DNA of 64,000 nucleotides. It comes from an uncultured Collinsella sp. GTDB lineage: Bacteria > Actinomycetota > Coriobacteriia > Coriobacteriales > Coriobacteriaceae. Below, one piece after another: positions 1 to 8,914 of the stretch. The notes beneath the pieces are model-generated. The model saw nothing but the letters and a program-made list of their open reading frames with translations, had not been told where the DNA came from and ran no database searches. The stretch is from contig CAKUEW010000001.1 in NCBI GenBank assembly GCA_934646815.1, positions 310,001 through 374,000 on the forward strand, written 5' to 3'. A program made the translations under genes and the position numbers. Numbering within the stretch: position 1 is the first letter of the stretch; each line of letters starts with the position of its first letter.

Positions 1-1
1 G

Positions 2-607
2 ATGCGCTACCTGCCTACGGGAATCGCGCCTTGTACGGCCAAAGCCGGGCGCTCGGAGGTTCGTGCGCACTACGGCATCCCCGAGGAAGCGTTCCTCATG
101 TGCTACGTGGGCCGTCACAACCAAATCAAGGGCTATGACTCGCTCGTTGAGATGGCCCTGCCGATGCTCGCCGACCGCGATGTCTGGATGCTCGTCGCGG
201 GTAAGGAGGGCCCGCTTTTCGCGCCAAGGCACGAGCACTGGGTGGAGGCAGGCTGGACGGATGACCCGCACTCGCTGATTGCCGCGTCGGATGTCTTCGT
301 ACTTCCGAACAAGGAGACATACTTCGACCTGGTTTTGCTCGAGGTGCTTTCGCTTGGCACTCCGGTAGTTGCGACCAGGACCGGCGGTAACAGGTACTTC
401 GAACGCCTCGGCTCAAGCGGGATCTTCCTTTTTGAGGACGTGGCAGGTTTCAGCAATCATGTCTTTGAGGTTCGGCAGGCGGGTAGCGAGGGCCGGGATT
501 GCATGAGAGCCGCAAACAGGTCCCTTTTCAAAGAGCGATTCACATGCAGAGAGTTCGCCCGTAACTACGCTTTGGTCTTCGATATGATTACGGGAGGCGG
601 TGTTTGA
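2..607 (+). CDS. Glycosyltransferase family 4 (partial, 5' end outside window)
   Basis: This is the C-terminal part of a GT-B glycosyltransferase that would add a sugar to a lipid-linked surface-polysaccharide repeat unit at the inner face of the membrane. The visible 201 residues contain the start of the second Rossmann domain (YVGRHNQIKGYDSL), the segment AASDVFVLPNKETYFD, and the paired glutamates of the EX7E nucleotide-sugar site ahead of LLEVLSLGTPVVATRTGGN. The first methionine is probably internal, because the acceptor domain is missing. The stop overlaps the start of the polymerase gene, so the two are translationally coupled. The exact sugar is unknown. Confidence 0.85.
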   Translation: MRYLPTGIAPCTAKAGRSEVRAHYGIPEEAFLMCYVGRHNQIKGYDSLVEMALPMLADRDVWMLVAGKEGPLFAPRHEHWVEAGWTDDPHSLIAASDVFVLPNKETYFDLVLLEVLSLGTPVVATRTGGNRYFERLGSSGIFLFEDVAGFSNHVFEVRQAGSEGRDCMRAANRSLFKERFTCREFARNYALVFDMITGGGV

Positions 608-1703
608 GTTGAGCATGGCACAGACCATAGCGTTCTACCTCCTCGTTTTCGCGGGCGCGCTTCTTCTCACCCGGCGCTCTGAAACTACTGGCAGGCCATT
701 TGGCCTCATCCTTGCGACTGCGTTGCTCGTCCTGGTCTCAGGATTCCGCGCTCACAGCGTAGGCGTGGACACCGGCTTTTATAAGATCGGCACCGACTAC
801 TTCTTTCAAAACGGCGAGGTCTATTGGCGCTACAGCTTTGCGTACGGTTACGGCGTATTCACTAGCGCTATTCTGCACGTGTGCAACGACTACACCGTTC
901 TGCTTTTCGTTCAGGCTATCATTACCCACGGGTTGATAGCAGCCCGTTTCTGGGACTTTAGGCATGGCGCATCGCTTACTTTCATGATGCTCGGCTACCT
1001 TTGCACTGCCTACCTATTGACCCTCTGCATCATCTGTCAGTTCGTTGCCGTGGCAATCGTCTTTTATTGCTCGCGTTTCTTAGACAAAGGCCACCCGTTG
1101 CTGTACCTGCTTGGAGTAGCGATTGCCGCTCAACTTCATCTATCCGCGCTCATCTCCATCGTTGCCGTTGTCCCCTTCCTCGTTAAATTCAGGGGAATTA
1201 GCGCTCGGAGGGGGCTTCTCCAGGTTCTCGGGTGTGCTGCCCTGGCATTAGGCTTCGTGTTTGCGTGGAACCAGCTTACTGGCAGCTACTCAAATTACAA
1301 CACGAGCACCAAGGCCTCGTCAGTGGGTCTCATGGTATTCATCCAGACACTCGTTCTGGTCGGCTCCTTGCTCCTCGTCGGATATTTCAAGACGATGACG
1401 GATCATTATGGCGATATTCGCGCACGGCTTAATGAATTTGCGCCGCATTCATTATTCCAGTATGTGTGCTCGCTTGGCCTGTCATCAGCATCCTACGTTA
1501 TCGGTAATGCAGGCCGTATCTCCTACTACTTCATGCTCTTCGGCCCCGTTGTATTCGGGGCTATCGCTAAAGAGGCCAGGACTAATAGGCCTGCGTTCAT
1601 CTGTAGCTTCCTTTTGGCCGTCTGGCTCGTCGCGTATCTTGTGTACGCCTTTTTCATGCACGACGCCCTCGGCATCCTCGCATATTCATTCGTCTGGGAC
1701 TAG
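600..1703 (+). CDS. EpsG/Wzy-like polysaccharide polymerase
   Basis: This is a polytopic membrane protein of about 367 residues with many hydrophobic segments, consistent with the EpsG family of exopolysaccharide polymerases. An early segment (SGFRAHSVGVDTGFYKIG) matches the family pattern in which an Arg and a G-x-D-T motif follow the second membrane helix. It would join flipped repeat units on the outer face of the membrane. The start could be GTG at 600 or TTG at 609, both after GGGAGG at 592-597. It sits between a glycosyltransferase and a flippase, which supports a Wzx/Wzy-type pathway. Assignment rests on topology and context more than on a catalytic motif. Confidence 0.7.
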   Translation: MFELSMAQTIAFYLLVFAGALLLTRRSETTGRPFGLILATALLVLVSGFRAHSVGVDTGFYKIGTDYFFQNGEVYWRYSFAYGYGVFTSAILHVCNDYTVLLFVQAIITHGLIAARFWDFRHGASLTFMMLGYLCTAYLLTLCIICQFVAVAIVFYCSRFLDKGHPLLYLLGVAIAAQLHLSALISIVAVVPFLVKFRGISARRGLLQVLGCAALALGFVFAWNQLTGSYSNYNTSTKASSVGLMVFIQTLVLVGSLLLVGYFKTMTDHYGDIRARLNEFAPHSLFQYVCSLGLSSASYVIGNAGRISYYFMLFGPVVFGAIAKEARTNRPAFICSFLLAVWLVAYLVYAFFMHDALGILAYSFVWD

Positions 1704-1722
1704 TTTTTATGTTAGGAGCTTT

Positions 1723-3120
1723 ATGCGCATAACCACTTCAAGAAGTGACATTGTCTGGAACTACGCTGGCACCATCGTATCAATGGCAAGTAACTTCGTG
1801 CTGCTTCCCTTTCTCGTTGCGTTTCTTTCCGACGAGATGCTCGGGCTCTGGTACGTGTTCGTTGCAGTGGGCAACTTGGTGATGCTCTTCGAGTTCGGGT
1901 TCAACCCGACCTTTTCGCGCAATTTCGCCTTCTGCTGGGCGGGGGCGCGGCACTTGGTTCGCGAGGGGCGTGACCCCGAGTTCTCCGATGAGGCGGATCC
2001 AACGCTACTGGCCAGTCTTATCGCGGCGTGCAAAATGGTCTACGGACGTGTGACACTATTTGCCTTTGCCGTTCTCGCCATCCCTGGGACAGTCTATGTG
2101 TTCTACGTCTCTTCCGGTCTAGACTTCTTTGAGGTCATCGCATCATGGGCTGTTTACGCTGTGGCCGTCCTTCTTAACCTCTACTTTCTCTACTACGCAG
2201 CCATGCTACGTGGTATCGGCTCCATCGCGGCTGACAACAAGATCAAGATCGCTGCAAGGGCCTCGCAGCTCGTGGTGACGGCGCTGTTGCTTTTCGCGGG
2301 TCTTGGCCTCTTCGGGGCAGCGGTTGGTTTCATGGTTAATTCCGTTCTCTACCGCGTTCTCGGCTCGCGAGCCTTTTGGCGGGACCAGCGCGTTGCCGCG
2401 ATGGACATACGGTGCATTCGCACCGAGAAGGCGGAGGTGTGCGAGGTCTACAGAACCATCTCCTATAACGCGTACAAGGACGGCGCGGTTCAAATAGCCA
2501 ACTACGCCTCTACGCAGGCGAGTACGCTCATATGCTCGGCTATGCTGGGGCTTGCCGAATCCGGTGCCTTCTCCATTGCGTTGCAGTTCGCCAATGCCAT
2601 CGGCAACCTTGGGCTCGCGCTTGCAAATTCGTATCGCCCGATGATTCAATCGGCCTACCAGCGCGGCGACGATGGGCTCATCCAGAAAGCCGTAGGGAAG
2701 AGCGCGGTGGCTTACCTCGTAATTTATCTTACCGGCTACCTGGGGGTCCTCATCGTCGCGTATCCGCTGTTGGCGTTGTTCAAGCCTGGGTCGTCCTTCA
2801 GCCCGCTCATCTACAGCGGAGTGAGTTTATACATGCTGCTCTACGACTGGCAATCTCTGTTCGCATCAATGCTCTGCAACATGAATAAGATCCCCTATAC
2901 GACGGCCTATATCTTGACTTCGGCGTGCGGCGTCGCCCTCAGCGTAGCTCTCATCTGGCTCGGTGGCCTTGGCGTCTGGGGGCTTGTGTTGGGCTTGGCG
3001 CTGCCGCAGCTCGCCTACAACAATTGGAAGTGGCCCTTGGCTGCGTCGCGCGAGATAGGGACGACGACTCACGGCCTCTTGAGAGCCGGGGTCGATGCGT
3101 TTCGTTGCAGGAAAGGATAG
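1723..3120 (+). CDS. Wzx-like polysaccharide flippase
   Basis: This is a 465-residue MATE/Wzx-like transporter with about 12 to 14 predicted membrane helices, expected to flip lipid-linked repeat units across the cytoplasmic membrane. The N-terminus (DIVWNYAGTIVSMASNFVLL) is typical of polysaccharide biosynthesis proteins of this superfamily. The frame stays open upstream to about 1408, but that stretch overlaps the polymerase gene. The ATG at 1723 has GTTAGGAG just upstream and begins the conserved N-terminus, so it is the preferred start. The neighbouring polymerase and acetyltransferase genes support the role. Confidence 0.83.
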   Translation: MRITTSRSDIVWNYAGTIVSMASNFVLLPFLVAFLSDEMLGLWYVFVAVGNLVMLFEFGFNPTFSRNFAFCWAGARHLVREGRDPEFSDEADPTLLASLIAACKMVYGRVTLFAFAVLAIPGTVYVFYVSSGLDFFEVIASWAVYAVAVLLNLYFLYYAAMLRGIGSIAADNKIKIAARASQLVVTALLLFAGLGLFGAAVGFMVNSVLYRVLGSRAFWRDQRVAAMDIRCIRTEKAEVCEVYRTISYNAYKDGAVQIANYASTQASTLICSAMLGLAESGAFSIALQFANAIGNLGLALANSYRPMIQSAYQRGDDGLIQKAVGKSAVAYLVIYLTGYLGVLIVAYPLLALFKPGSSFSPLIYSGVSLYMLLYDWQSLFASMLCNMNKIPYTTAYILTSACGVALSVALIWLGGLGVWGLVLGLALPQLAYNNWKWPLAASREIGTTTHGLLRAGVDAFRCRKG

Positions 3121-3124
3121 CAGC

Positions 3125-3640
3125 ATGTCTCTTTCGACTTTTGTTGATGACTACTACCGCTACACCGGCACTCGGAGCGTCTCTCCCAAGGTGCTGCTGC
3201 GTGACCACTCGCTCCGTTACCTTCTTTGCCTTCGGGGTGGGGTGTTCCTAATGCCCATACGGAAGCATATGCAAACCAAATACGGTCTCGAACTTGGGCG
3301 GGGGACGAACATCGCTCCCGGGCTCTACCTCGGCCATCCCTACGGCATAACGGTGAACCCGAACGCGCTAGTTGGTAAGAACTGCAATCTGCACAAGGGT
3401 TGCACGGTGGGGCAGGAGAACAGAGGGAAGCGTAAAGGCGCGCCGACGCTCGGGGAGCGCGTATGGGTCGGCGCCCATGCGACCGTCGTCGGTGCGGTGA
3501 TTGTCGGTGACGATGTTCTAATCGCACCGAACTCGTACGTGAACTGCGACGTTCCTTCGCACTCGATTGTAGTCGGAAATCCCTGCCGAATAATCCCTCA
3601 CGAAAATGCGACTGAGGGCTACGTGGAGAGGCTGGTGTAA
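3125..3640 (+). CDS. Hexapeptide-repeat O-acetyltransferase, serine acetyltransferase-like
   Basis: This is a 171-residue left-handed beta-helix acyltransferase. The hexapeptide repeats run from about residue 60 (GTNIAPGLYLGHPYGITVNP) to the C-terminus (NSYVNCDVPSHSIVVGNP), which is the CysE/LacA-type fold. The N-terminal part is shorter than in true serine acetyltransferases, and the gene lies in a polysaccharide cluster, so a sugar O-acetyltransferase acting on the repeat unit is the likelier role. The ATG at 3125 follows AGGAAAGG and is preferred over the in-frame ATG at 3095, which lies inside the flippase gene. Confidence 0.8.
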   Translation: MSLSTFVDDYYRYTGTRSVSPKVLLRDHSLRYLLCLRGGVFLMPIRKHMQTKYGLELGRGTNIAPGLYLGHPYGITVNPNALVGKNCNLHKGCTVGQENRGKRKGAPTLGERVWVGAHATVVGAVIVGDDVLIAPNSYVNCDVPSHSIVVGNPCRIIPHENATEGYVERLV

Positions 3641-3667
3641 TCGCCCTTTGTGCGGTCCGGGCTCTGA

Positions 3668-4127
3668 GTTTTGAAATTAGCTGACGAGGCCGACGCGCAG
3701 GGCAACGTGGATGTGCTCGAGATCAAAAGGCCCTTCGCCAACGAGTTCATGCTCACCAGCTCCACGTAGCGCGACAACTGCATCCCCGTCCGGGAACTGA
3801 GCTACGCCGTGATGCAGTGCCAGAAGTAGGTCGCCTACCTGCTGAACGGGGTGCCGCTCTGGAGACAAAGCTGACCAAGAGGCTCGCTTGCGACGGACTT
3901 ATCCTGTCCGATCTCCCCCTGAGGTTCACGTTCTCGAAGGGGTTCGTGATTATGGGCAGGGACCCGGAGGGCGAGCGCCTGCGCGACTTCGACCTCATCC
4001 GCCGGCAGTACGCCGGGACGGTCGACGTGATCCCTATGGCGATCTCATTAGGCGCTTCCGACGCATCGTCGAGGCCATAGGCCGTAAATCCGACGGCGGA
4101 AGCAACGTTTCCGCCGACGTTCGATAG
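3668..4127 (+). pseudogene. Decayed Shedu-like (DUF4263) nuclease gene
   Basis: Joining reading frames across damage gives a recognisable DUF4263 C-terminal domain. From 3668 the frame reads VDVLEIKRPFANEFML, then a stop, RDNCIPVRELSYAVMQCQK, another stop, and VAYLLNG. After a frameshift near 3850 it continues LETKLTKRLACDG and FSKGFVIMGRDPEGERLR. A further frameshift near 4035 restores YGDLIRRFRRIVEAIG up to a TAG at 4125. The ExKxP element, the R-x-N and Q-C-Q-K segments and the 'VIMGR' strand are hallmarks of the Shedu SduA nuclease core. At least two in-frame stops and two frameshifts make this a relic. The N-terminal half is absent. Confidence 0.62.
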
Positions 4128-4142
4128 AAAGGATTGCTGAAC

Positions 4143-5402
4143 ATGAAGATTGCAGTTGCAGGAACCGGGTACGTAGGCCTCTCGCTGGCCGTGCTCTTGG
4201 CCCAGCACAACGAGGTGCACGCCCTCGACATCATCCCCGAGAAGGTCGAGAAACTGCGCAACTACGAGTCGCCCATTCGCGACGCGGAGATCGAGCGGTT
4301 CCTGGCTGAGGCTAAGGCCGGGGAGCGCGAGCTGAGCCTGACGGCCACGGTGGACCCGGCGGCGGCCTACACGGGCGCCGAATACGTCGTGGTCGCCACG
4401 CCCACGAACTACGACTCGGACAAGAACTTCTTCGACACGTCTTCCGTTGAGGCCGCGATCGACGCGGTGCGCGCCGTGAACCCCACTGCTTGGATCGTCA
4501 TCAAATCCACTATCCCTGTGGGCTACACAGCTTCCTTGCGTGAGGTACGCGGGGATAAGCGCATCTTCTTCTCGCCGGAGTTCCTCCGCGAGGGGCATGC
4601 GCTTTACGACAATCTTCATCCCTCTCGTATTGTGGTTGGTGCACCGAAAGATGACGTCGAGGCTGTCGCAGCGGCGGAGAAGTTTGCATCCCTGTTGGCC
4701 GAAGGCGTGGACCCCGCCGAGCACGACCGCGCCAACGAGGACGGATCCAAGGGCATCACCGAGCTCGTCCTGGGCACGACGGAGGCCGAGGCGGTGAAGC
4801 TCTTCGCCAACACCTACTTGGCTTTGCGCGTCGCCTACTTCAATGAGTTGGACACCTATTGCGAGACCCGTGGGCTGTCCACCGGCGACGTTATCAAGGG
4901 CGTGTGCCTGGAGCCGCGTATCGGCTCCTTCTACAACAACCCCTCGTTCGGTTACGGCGGCTACTGCTTGCCCAAGGACACTAAGCAGCTGCTCGCCAAC
5001 TACCGTGACGTGCCCCAGAACCTTATCGAGGCCATCGTGGAGTCGAACCGCACGCGCAAGGACTTTATCGCCGACGAGATCTTGCAGAAGGTGAATCAGC
5101 TGGTCTACTCCGGCGTCCATGCCCCTGTCGTAGGCGTCTACCGACTGACCATGAAGACCGGCAGCGACAACTTCCGTGCCTCGAGCATCCAGGGCATCAT
5201 GAAGCGCGTCAAGGCTAAGGGCGTGCCTGTGCTCGTGTATGAGCCCACGCTCGACGCCCCTGACTTCTTCGGCAGCGCGGTCACACATGACCTGGAGGAC
5301 TTCAAGTCGCGCTGCGACGTCATCGTGGCCAACCGTTGGAGCGACGAGCTCGCCGACGTGACGGATAAGGTGTACACGAGGGATCTGTTTAAGAGAGACT
5401 AG
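4143..5402 (+). CDS. ugd: UDP-glucose 6-dehydrogenase
   Basis: The enzyme oxidises UDP-glucose to UDP-glucuronate with two NAD+ in the cytoplasm, supplying an acidic sugar for the surface polysaccharide. The 419-residue protein shows the NAD-binding GTGYVG motif at residues 7-12, the central-domain lysine region (VIKSTIPVG) and the catalytic cysteine in GYCLPKD (Cys275). The ATG at 4143 follows GAAAGGATT. A start nine bases upstream is possible but lacks Shine-Dalgarno spacing. The gene is the last of the polysaccharide cluster and is followed by a strong hairpin terminator. The Shedu relic lies immediately upstream. Confidence 0.93.
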   Translation: MKIAVAGTGYVGLSLAVLLAQHNEVHALDIIPEKVEKLRNYESPIRDAEIERFLAEAKAGERELSLTATVDPAAAYTGAEYVVVATPTNYDSDKNFFDTSSVEAAIDAVRAVNPTAWIVIKSTIPVGYTASLREVRGDKRIFFSPEFLREGHALYDNLHPSRIVVGAPKDDVEAVAAAEKFASLLAEGVDPAEHDRANEDGSKGITELVLGTTEAEAVKLFANTYLALRVAYFNELDTYCETRGLSTGDVIKGVCLEPRIGSFYNNPSFGYGGYCLPKDTKQLLANYRDVPQNLIEAIVESNRTRKDFIADEILQKVNQLVYSGVHAPVVGVYRLTMKTGSDNFRASSIQGIMKRVKAKGVPVLVYEPTLDAPDFFGSAVTHDLEDFKSRCDVIVANRWSDELADVTDKVYTRDLFKRD

Positions 5403-5464
5403 GGGAGAAGGCTGTCTGTGTTGGGCAGCGCTTGACCTACGGCAGGGTTGCCTCAACTGATGAC

Positions 5465-5503
5465 CGGGGGTGTCGGCTATCGCTGACACCCCCGATTCTG
5501 TTT
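5465..5503 (+). terminator. Rho-independent terminator after ugd
   Basis: A 10-bp GC-rich stem (5465-5474 with 5485-5494, CGGGGGTGTC) closes a 10-base loop and is followed by ATTCTGTTT. It separates the polysaccharide cluster from the AT-rich defence island. Confidence 0.8.
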
Positions 5504-5806
5504 GGTGTTTACAAGCTAAGGCCGTAAAACGTGTCAACATTCTCTCCGAATGTGTCAGGAGGGATCGCGTTGATAATAATGGTTTAAGGGCACTTTTGCG
5601 AACCTATAGCAAAGAGCCGCCCTCATCCTAGAATCTGAATTGGGCAGATTGGTTTTCAGGCTACCGCTTGACGAATATTAATAGGCTGTTGTTCTCTTCT
5701 AAAGTGTCAGGTAGTACTATTGCTTTAGGTGTTCACTGCCTGGTGCATGACGTTAACATCCACTTGTTGACCATTGAATTTGGTCGACTGATTATTGGGG
5801 GTTGTC
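5504..5806. other. AT-rich intergenic region upstream of the defence operon
   Basis: No gene is visible here. The stretch is clearly AT-richer than the sequence to its left. It carries repeated GTGTCA words near 5535, 5555 and 5705, which may be worn insertion-sequence ends. A near-palindrome lies close to the next gene and is listed separately. This is the left junction of the island. Confidence 0.5.
5766..5788. promoter_or_regulatory. Candidate operator upstream of the DUF4062 gene
   Basis: GTTGACCA (5766-5773) and TGGTCGAC (5781-5788) form an inverted repeat with one mismatch around a 7-base AT-rich spacer. It ends only about 8 bases before the ribosome-binding site. Its position fits a repressor or autoregulatory site, but no regulator is identified. 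Confidence 0.3.
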
Positions 5807-8032
5807 ATGCCGGGTAACGATAAGGGCTCTCGTCAGTTAAAGGTTTTTATTGCTTCTACAGCGTATGATTTGCGGCCCTATAGAGATGCTGTTAAAGATG
5901 CTGCGGTGCGATGCGGTTTTCTGCCTGTATGTATGGAGCACTTTGGTGCTCATCATCGTTCGATAATCGATGTTTGCATCGATGAAGTTAAGAAATGCGA
6001 CGTTGTCGTTATTATCTCTGCGTACATGTACGGCATGCTATATATGCAGGTCGATCATCCTGAGTATATGGGTCTTTCGATTACGGAGATTGAATATCGC
6101 GAAGCGATTAAAAACGGGCTCCGTGTGCTGGTTTTTCTGCCTTCTGACTCGTATAAAACGACTGATCTGATGGTGGATAAAGGCCCCAGCGCCAAAAAGC
6201 TCGAACAGTTCAAGGCAATGCTTAAGCAAAGCCACACTCCTGATTATTTTGACAGCGTTGATGATCTGGCGGGTAAAGTTAGAGATGCTTTGGACAAAGA
6301 ACGTCGCCAGATAGAGGATTCGAGTAGTGCTACTTTGCCTGTAAAAATACAGCCGCCCGCTCCGTCTCCGGTTGTCACTCCTGATTTAGCGGACAGGATA
6401 AAACAGGTCTTTATTATGCGGCTCTTGCCTAATACGGATTATCCCATGGCTAAGGTCGCCCATGAGTTCGATGTCGCGGGGATTCGTGCAAGAGATCTGG
6501 GCTTCGGATCCTTCAAGGAGCTGCTCGATGCATTTGATGAATCGAAGGGTGGCTTTATTCGCTTTTCGCTCGATCCTCAGGGGCGTCATGGGGCTATGGT
6601 CCGCATGGTGGACAGCTCGATGCCAGGAGATAATTCTAGTAACGGCTCTGGTGCTTCTGATGGGGGCGACGCCTGTCCCAAGCCTTATACTACTGCGGCC
6701 TCTTCGCTTCCCGTTTATCGTGACCATGCCTGCCCAGTAGCGCTGCAGGCTTATCTCGATAAGAGTTTCCTAGAATTTTGCTACGTGTTGCCTCGCTGCA
6801 AGGAATCAGTTTTGGAAATTTGCTCACCAGGCGAGAATTGGGAAGCCCGGTTGGATCAGGCTTGGTTATCGGCGCGTAAGACTGGTGTGTTTAGGGAATA
6901 TGACGGCAAGGTTATGTTCCCAATCGGTCTGAAGCTTGCTGGATCCCAGCAACGTGTTGTTGAGATTGCTTTGGTCCCGTCGCGGCAGGGCTTGCCTTTT
7001 GCGGCGGTCTATACCTGGGAAACTAAGGTTGAAGATTCGGCTTCCACTGAAGATGCTGTTCCAGGTAAGGTAAGGCGTAGCGTTACCGATGACCTCTATG
7101 ATTCATTTGATTTTGGTGAAAACGGTCTAGCTGGGACAATGCACCGCTTGGCATCTCTGGCCATGGATGAGCCTTGGTCCTTTACCGCCCGTGGTAGTTT
7201 TGGACGGCCCTATCCCATTCTCGAAAACTATCTGGGTGTTACCTATTCGCGCTTACTTAAAGAAGATAGTGCTCACAAGACCAATCGAATTGCAGTATCG
7301 AATGACAACCAGTATCTTGTTTTCAACACCGGATTAGTGACGGCGGAGTACGACAATATCTATGCGTTGTTTGGAGCCCCCTTAGCCGGTGGAAAGCGTC
7401 CCTTTATGGATTACTGTGTCGAAGGACAGGGACAGTACGGCAAGTTGCTCGTTCGTTACTTTAGTGAAATGCCTGAGGCTGCCAACTACATTGAAACCCT
7501 TGATGACGTGGTTCTCGATACTCATAAGGAGATTAAAATCGATAGCCCGCATATTTTGCGGGATAACATCAACCGCTTGCCTTTTGGGCTCCTTGATGAA
7601 GCTGCAAGGGATGATATCGCTGCGCAAAGGATCCTGCAGGATATTAAGGTAGCGAGGAATATTGACAAGCGCCCGCTTTGGAAACAGCTTGCCCAGCGGT
7701 TGGCACAGGGCACCGCTGGCTATATGCGTATGGACGAAAAGCTAAAAGAGGCTGTCAATAAATCCCAAAAGCGCGCTAGGTGGAACTATAAAACTGCTGT
7801 CCCAATGTATTATCCAAAGGGCGATAAGGTCGATTTATTGTTGCCGCTTTGTCTGGTTGACCCTCACAAGGTTGATGCCGCGCTGATTGTCGAGAAAGTT
7901 GAGAGCGGCAACTATATGGGCCATACAATTCTTCCTCCGCGCAAAGCGTACACGGACGCGCGAATTGTGTGTAGGCCAGACAATGATTGGCTTGATCCTT
8001 GGTCTGGGGATCAGGTGGATGGTGATGAATAA
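5807..8032 (+). CDS. DUF4062 / LOTUS-like / DUF3825 fusion protein, putative defence component
   Basis: This is a 741-residue cytoplasmic protein with three recognisable parts. Residues about 9-115 (KVFIASTAYDLRPYRDAV) are a DUF4062 domain, a Rossmann-like, TIR-related family common at the N-terminus of conflict proteins. Residues about 195-270 (VAHEFDVAGIRARDLGFGSF) resemble an OST-HTH/LOTUS winged-helix RNA-binding domain. Residues about 465-735 match DUF3825, with NTGLVTAEYDNIYALF, HILRDNINRLPFG and TILPPRKAYTDARIVCRP. Its stop overlaps the next gene by 8 bases, so it is probably translationally coupled to the ThsA-like gene. ATG at 5807 follows GGGGGT; a TTG at 5795 is an alternative. The molecular activity is unknown. 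Confidence 0.72.
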   Translation: MPGNDKGSRQLKVFIASTAYDLRPYRDAVKDAAVRCGFLPVCMEHFGAHHRSIIDVCIDEVKKCDVVVIISAYMYGMLYMQVDHPEYMGLSITEIEYREAIKNGLRVLVFLPSDSYKTTDLMVDKGPSAKKLEQFKAMLKQSHTPDYFDSVDDLAGKVRDALDKERRQIEDSSSATLPVKIQPPAPSPVVTPDLADRIKQVFIMRLLPNTDYPMAKVAHEFDVAGIRARDLGFGSFKELLDAFDESKGGFIRFSLDPQGRHGAMVRMVDSSMPGDNSSNGSGASDGGDACPKPYTTAASSLPVYRDHACPVALQAYLDKSFLEFCYVLPRCKESVLEICSPGENWEARLDQAWLSARKTGVFREYDGKVMFPIGLKLAGSQQRVVEIALVPSRQGLPFAAVYTWETKVEDSASTEDAVPGKVRRSVTDDLYDSFDFGENGLAGTMHRLASLAMDEPWSFTARGSFGRPYPILENYLGVTYSRLLKEDSAHKTNRIAVSNDNQYLVFNTGLVTAEYDNIYALFGAPLAGGKRPFMDYCVEGQGQYGKLLVRYFSEMPEAANYIETLDDVVLDTHKEIKIDSPHILRDNINRLPFGLLDEAARDDIAAQRILQDIKVARNIDKRPLWKQLAQRLAQGTAGYMRMDEKLKEAVNKSQKRARWNYKTAVPMYYPKGDKVDLLLPLCLVDPHKVDAALIVEKVESGNYMGHTILPPRKAYTDARIVCRPDNDWLDPWSGDQVDGDE

Positions 8033-8903
8033 ACTTATCGACACGCTTCGTGTTCGTAGCCATTTTTGGCGGAGCTGTTTTGTCAAATGGTGTGGGGGAG
8101 TGTTTGGGTTTTGGGGTGTAGTAGTTTCCTTTATCTCCCCAGATGACCTCGGACTAAATAATACTTGCCTAAAGATCATGGCTCTTTTGGTCTTGCTCTT
8201 TTTGTCGTGCGTGGGCAGTGCTGCCCACGCCGCTCTTAAGAGAAATAGAGAGTTTTGGTCTTGTGGCAGCTCGTCGTTGCAGGCGTGTTATGGGGATTTG
8301 TTTTCGCTTGTAGACGATTTTGTGTGCGGTCATTGCTGTTGCGTTATTCCTGTCAATACGACTTTCGATACCGTAGTCGATAAGCCGGGCTCCTGCGCGC
8401 ATCCGCTCGTTTCGCCATTTAGCCTGCATGGTCTTTGGCTTTCTAAGATGGCGGAGCGCGGCCTGTCTGTTGCCGAAGTTGACCGAAGGATTGATGACGC
8501 TCTTACGGATGTTGATCCGGTGTCCGTTAAAGCAGTTCCTGTTGGATTTCGCGGCAAAACCAATGAGTATCCGGTTGGAACCGTTGTGCCCTTTACTGTC
8601 GGCAATATTACGTATTTGCTTACTGCTCTATCGCAATTTGATGATCGAAATATCGCTCATAGTGATAGAGAAAACCTGCTTTTGGCTCTAAATGGCGTGA
8701 TTGAATTCCACGATGGAAACGGTCAGGGTTGTAACTTGGTTATTCCTTTAATGGGTACCGGATTATCGCGCATGGGCCTAGACCATAAGGGGTCATTCAA
8801 TTTAATCACTTCATTTTTAACGCTTCATCGCGAGAAATTGACCGGGCATACGACAGTTGTCGTCTACTCTGGCGATGTTGATAAGGTTTCTATTTGGGAT
8901 TAA
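8025..8903 (+). CDS. thsA: Type II Thoeris ThsA-like protein (two membrane helices plus macro domain)
   Basis: This 292-residue protein has two N-terminal hydrophobic helices (about residues 23-38 and 48-68) followed by a macro domain. The macro domain shows IPVNTTFDTVVD, the glycine-rich VIPLMGTGLSRMGLD loop and the terminal strand TTVVVYSGD. This layout is that of the membrane effector ThsA in type II Thoeris, where the macro domain senses an ADP-ribose-derived signal from a TIR protein and the membrane part disrupts the cell. The start at 8025 overlaps the previous stop. The frame is open upstream to 7887, but that part lies inside the DUF4062 gene. The thsB-like gene follows after 11 bases. 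Confidence 0.78.
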   Translation: MNKLIDTLRVRSHFWRSCFVKWCGGVFGFWGVVVSFISPDDLGLNNTCLKIMALLVLLFLSCVGSAAHAALKRNREFWSCGSSSLQACYGDLFSLVDDFVCGHCCCVIPVNTTFDTVVDKPGSCAHPLVSPFSLHGLWLSKMAERGLSVAEVDRRIDDALTDVDPVSVKAVPVGFRGKTNEYPVGTVVPFTVGNITYLLTALSQFDDRNIAHSDRENLLLALNGVIEFHDGNGQGCNLVIPLMGTGLSRMGLDHKGSFNLITSFLTLHREKLTGHTTVVVYSGDVDKVSIWD

Positions 8904-8914
8904 GAGGAGCTCGC

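Noticed and set aside
3753..5540. A 595-codon open frame on the minus strand
   Set aside because: It runs antisense to ugd and the Shedu relic, and its translation has no recognisable domain.
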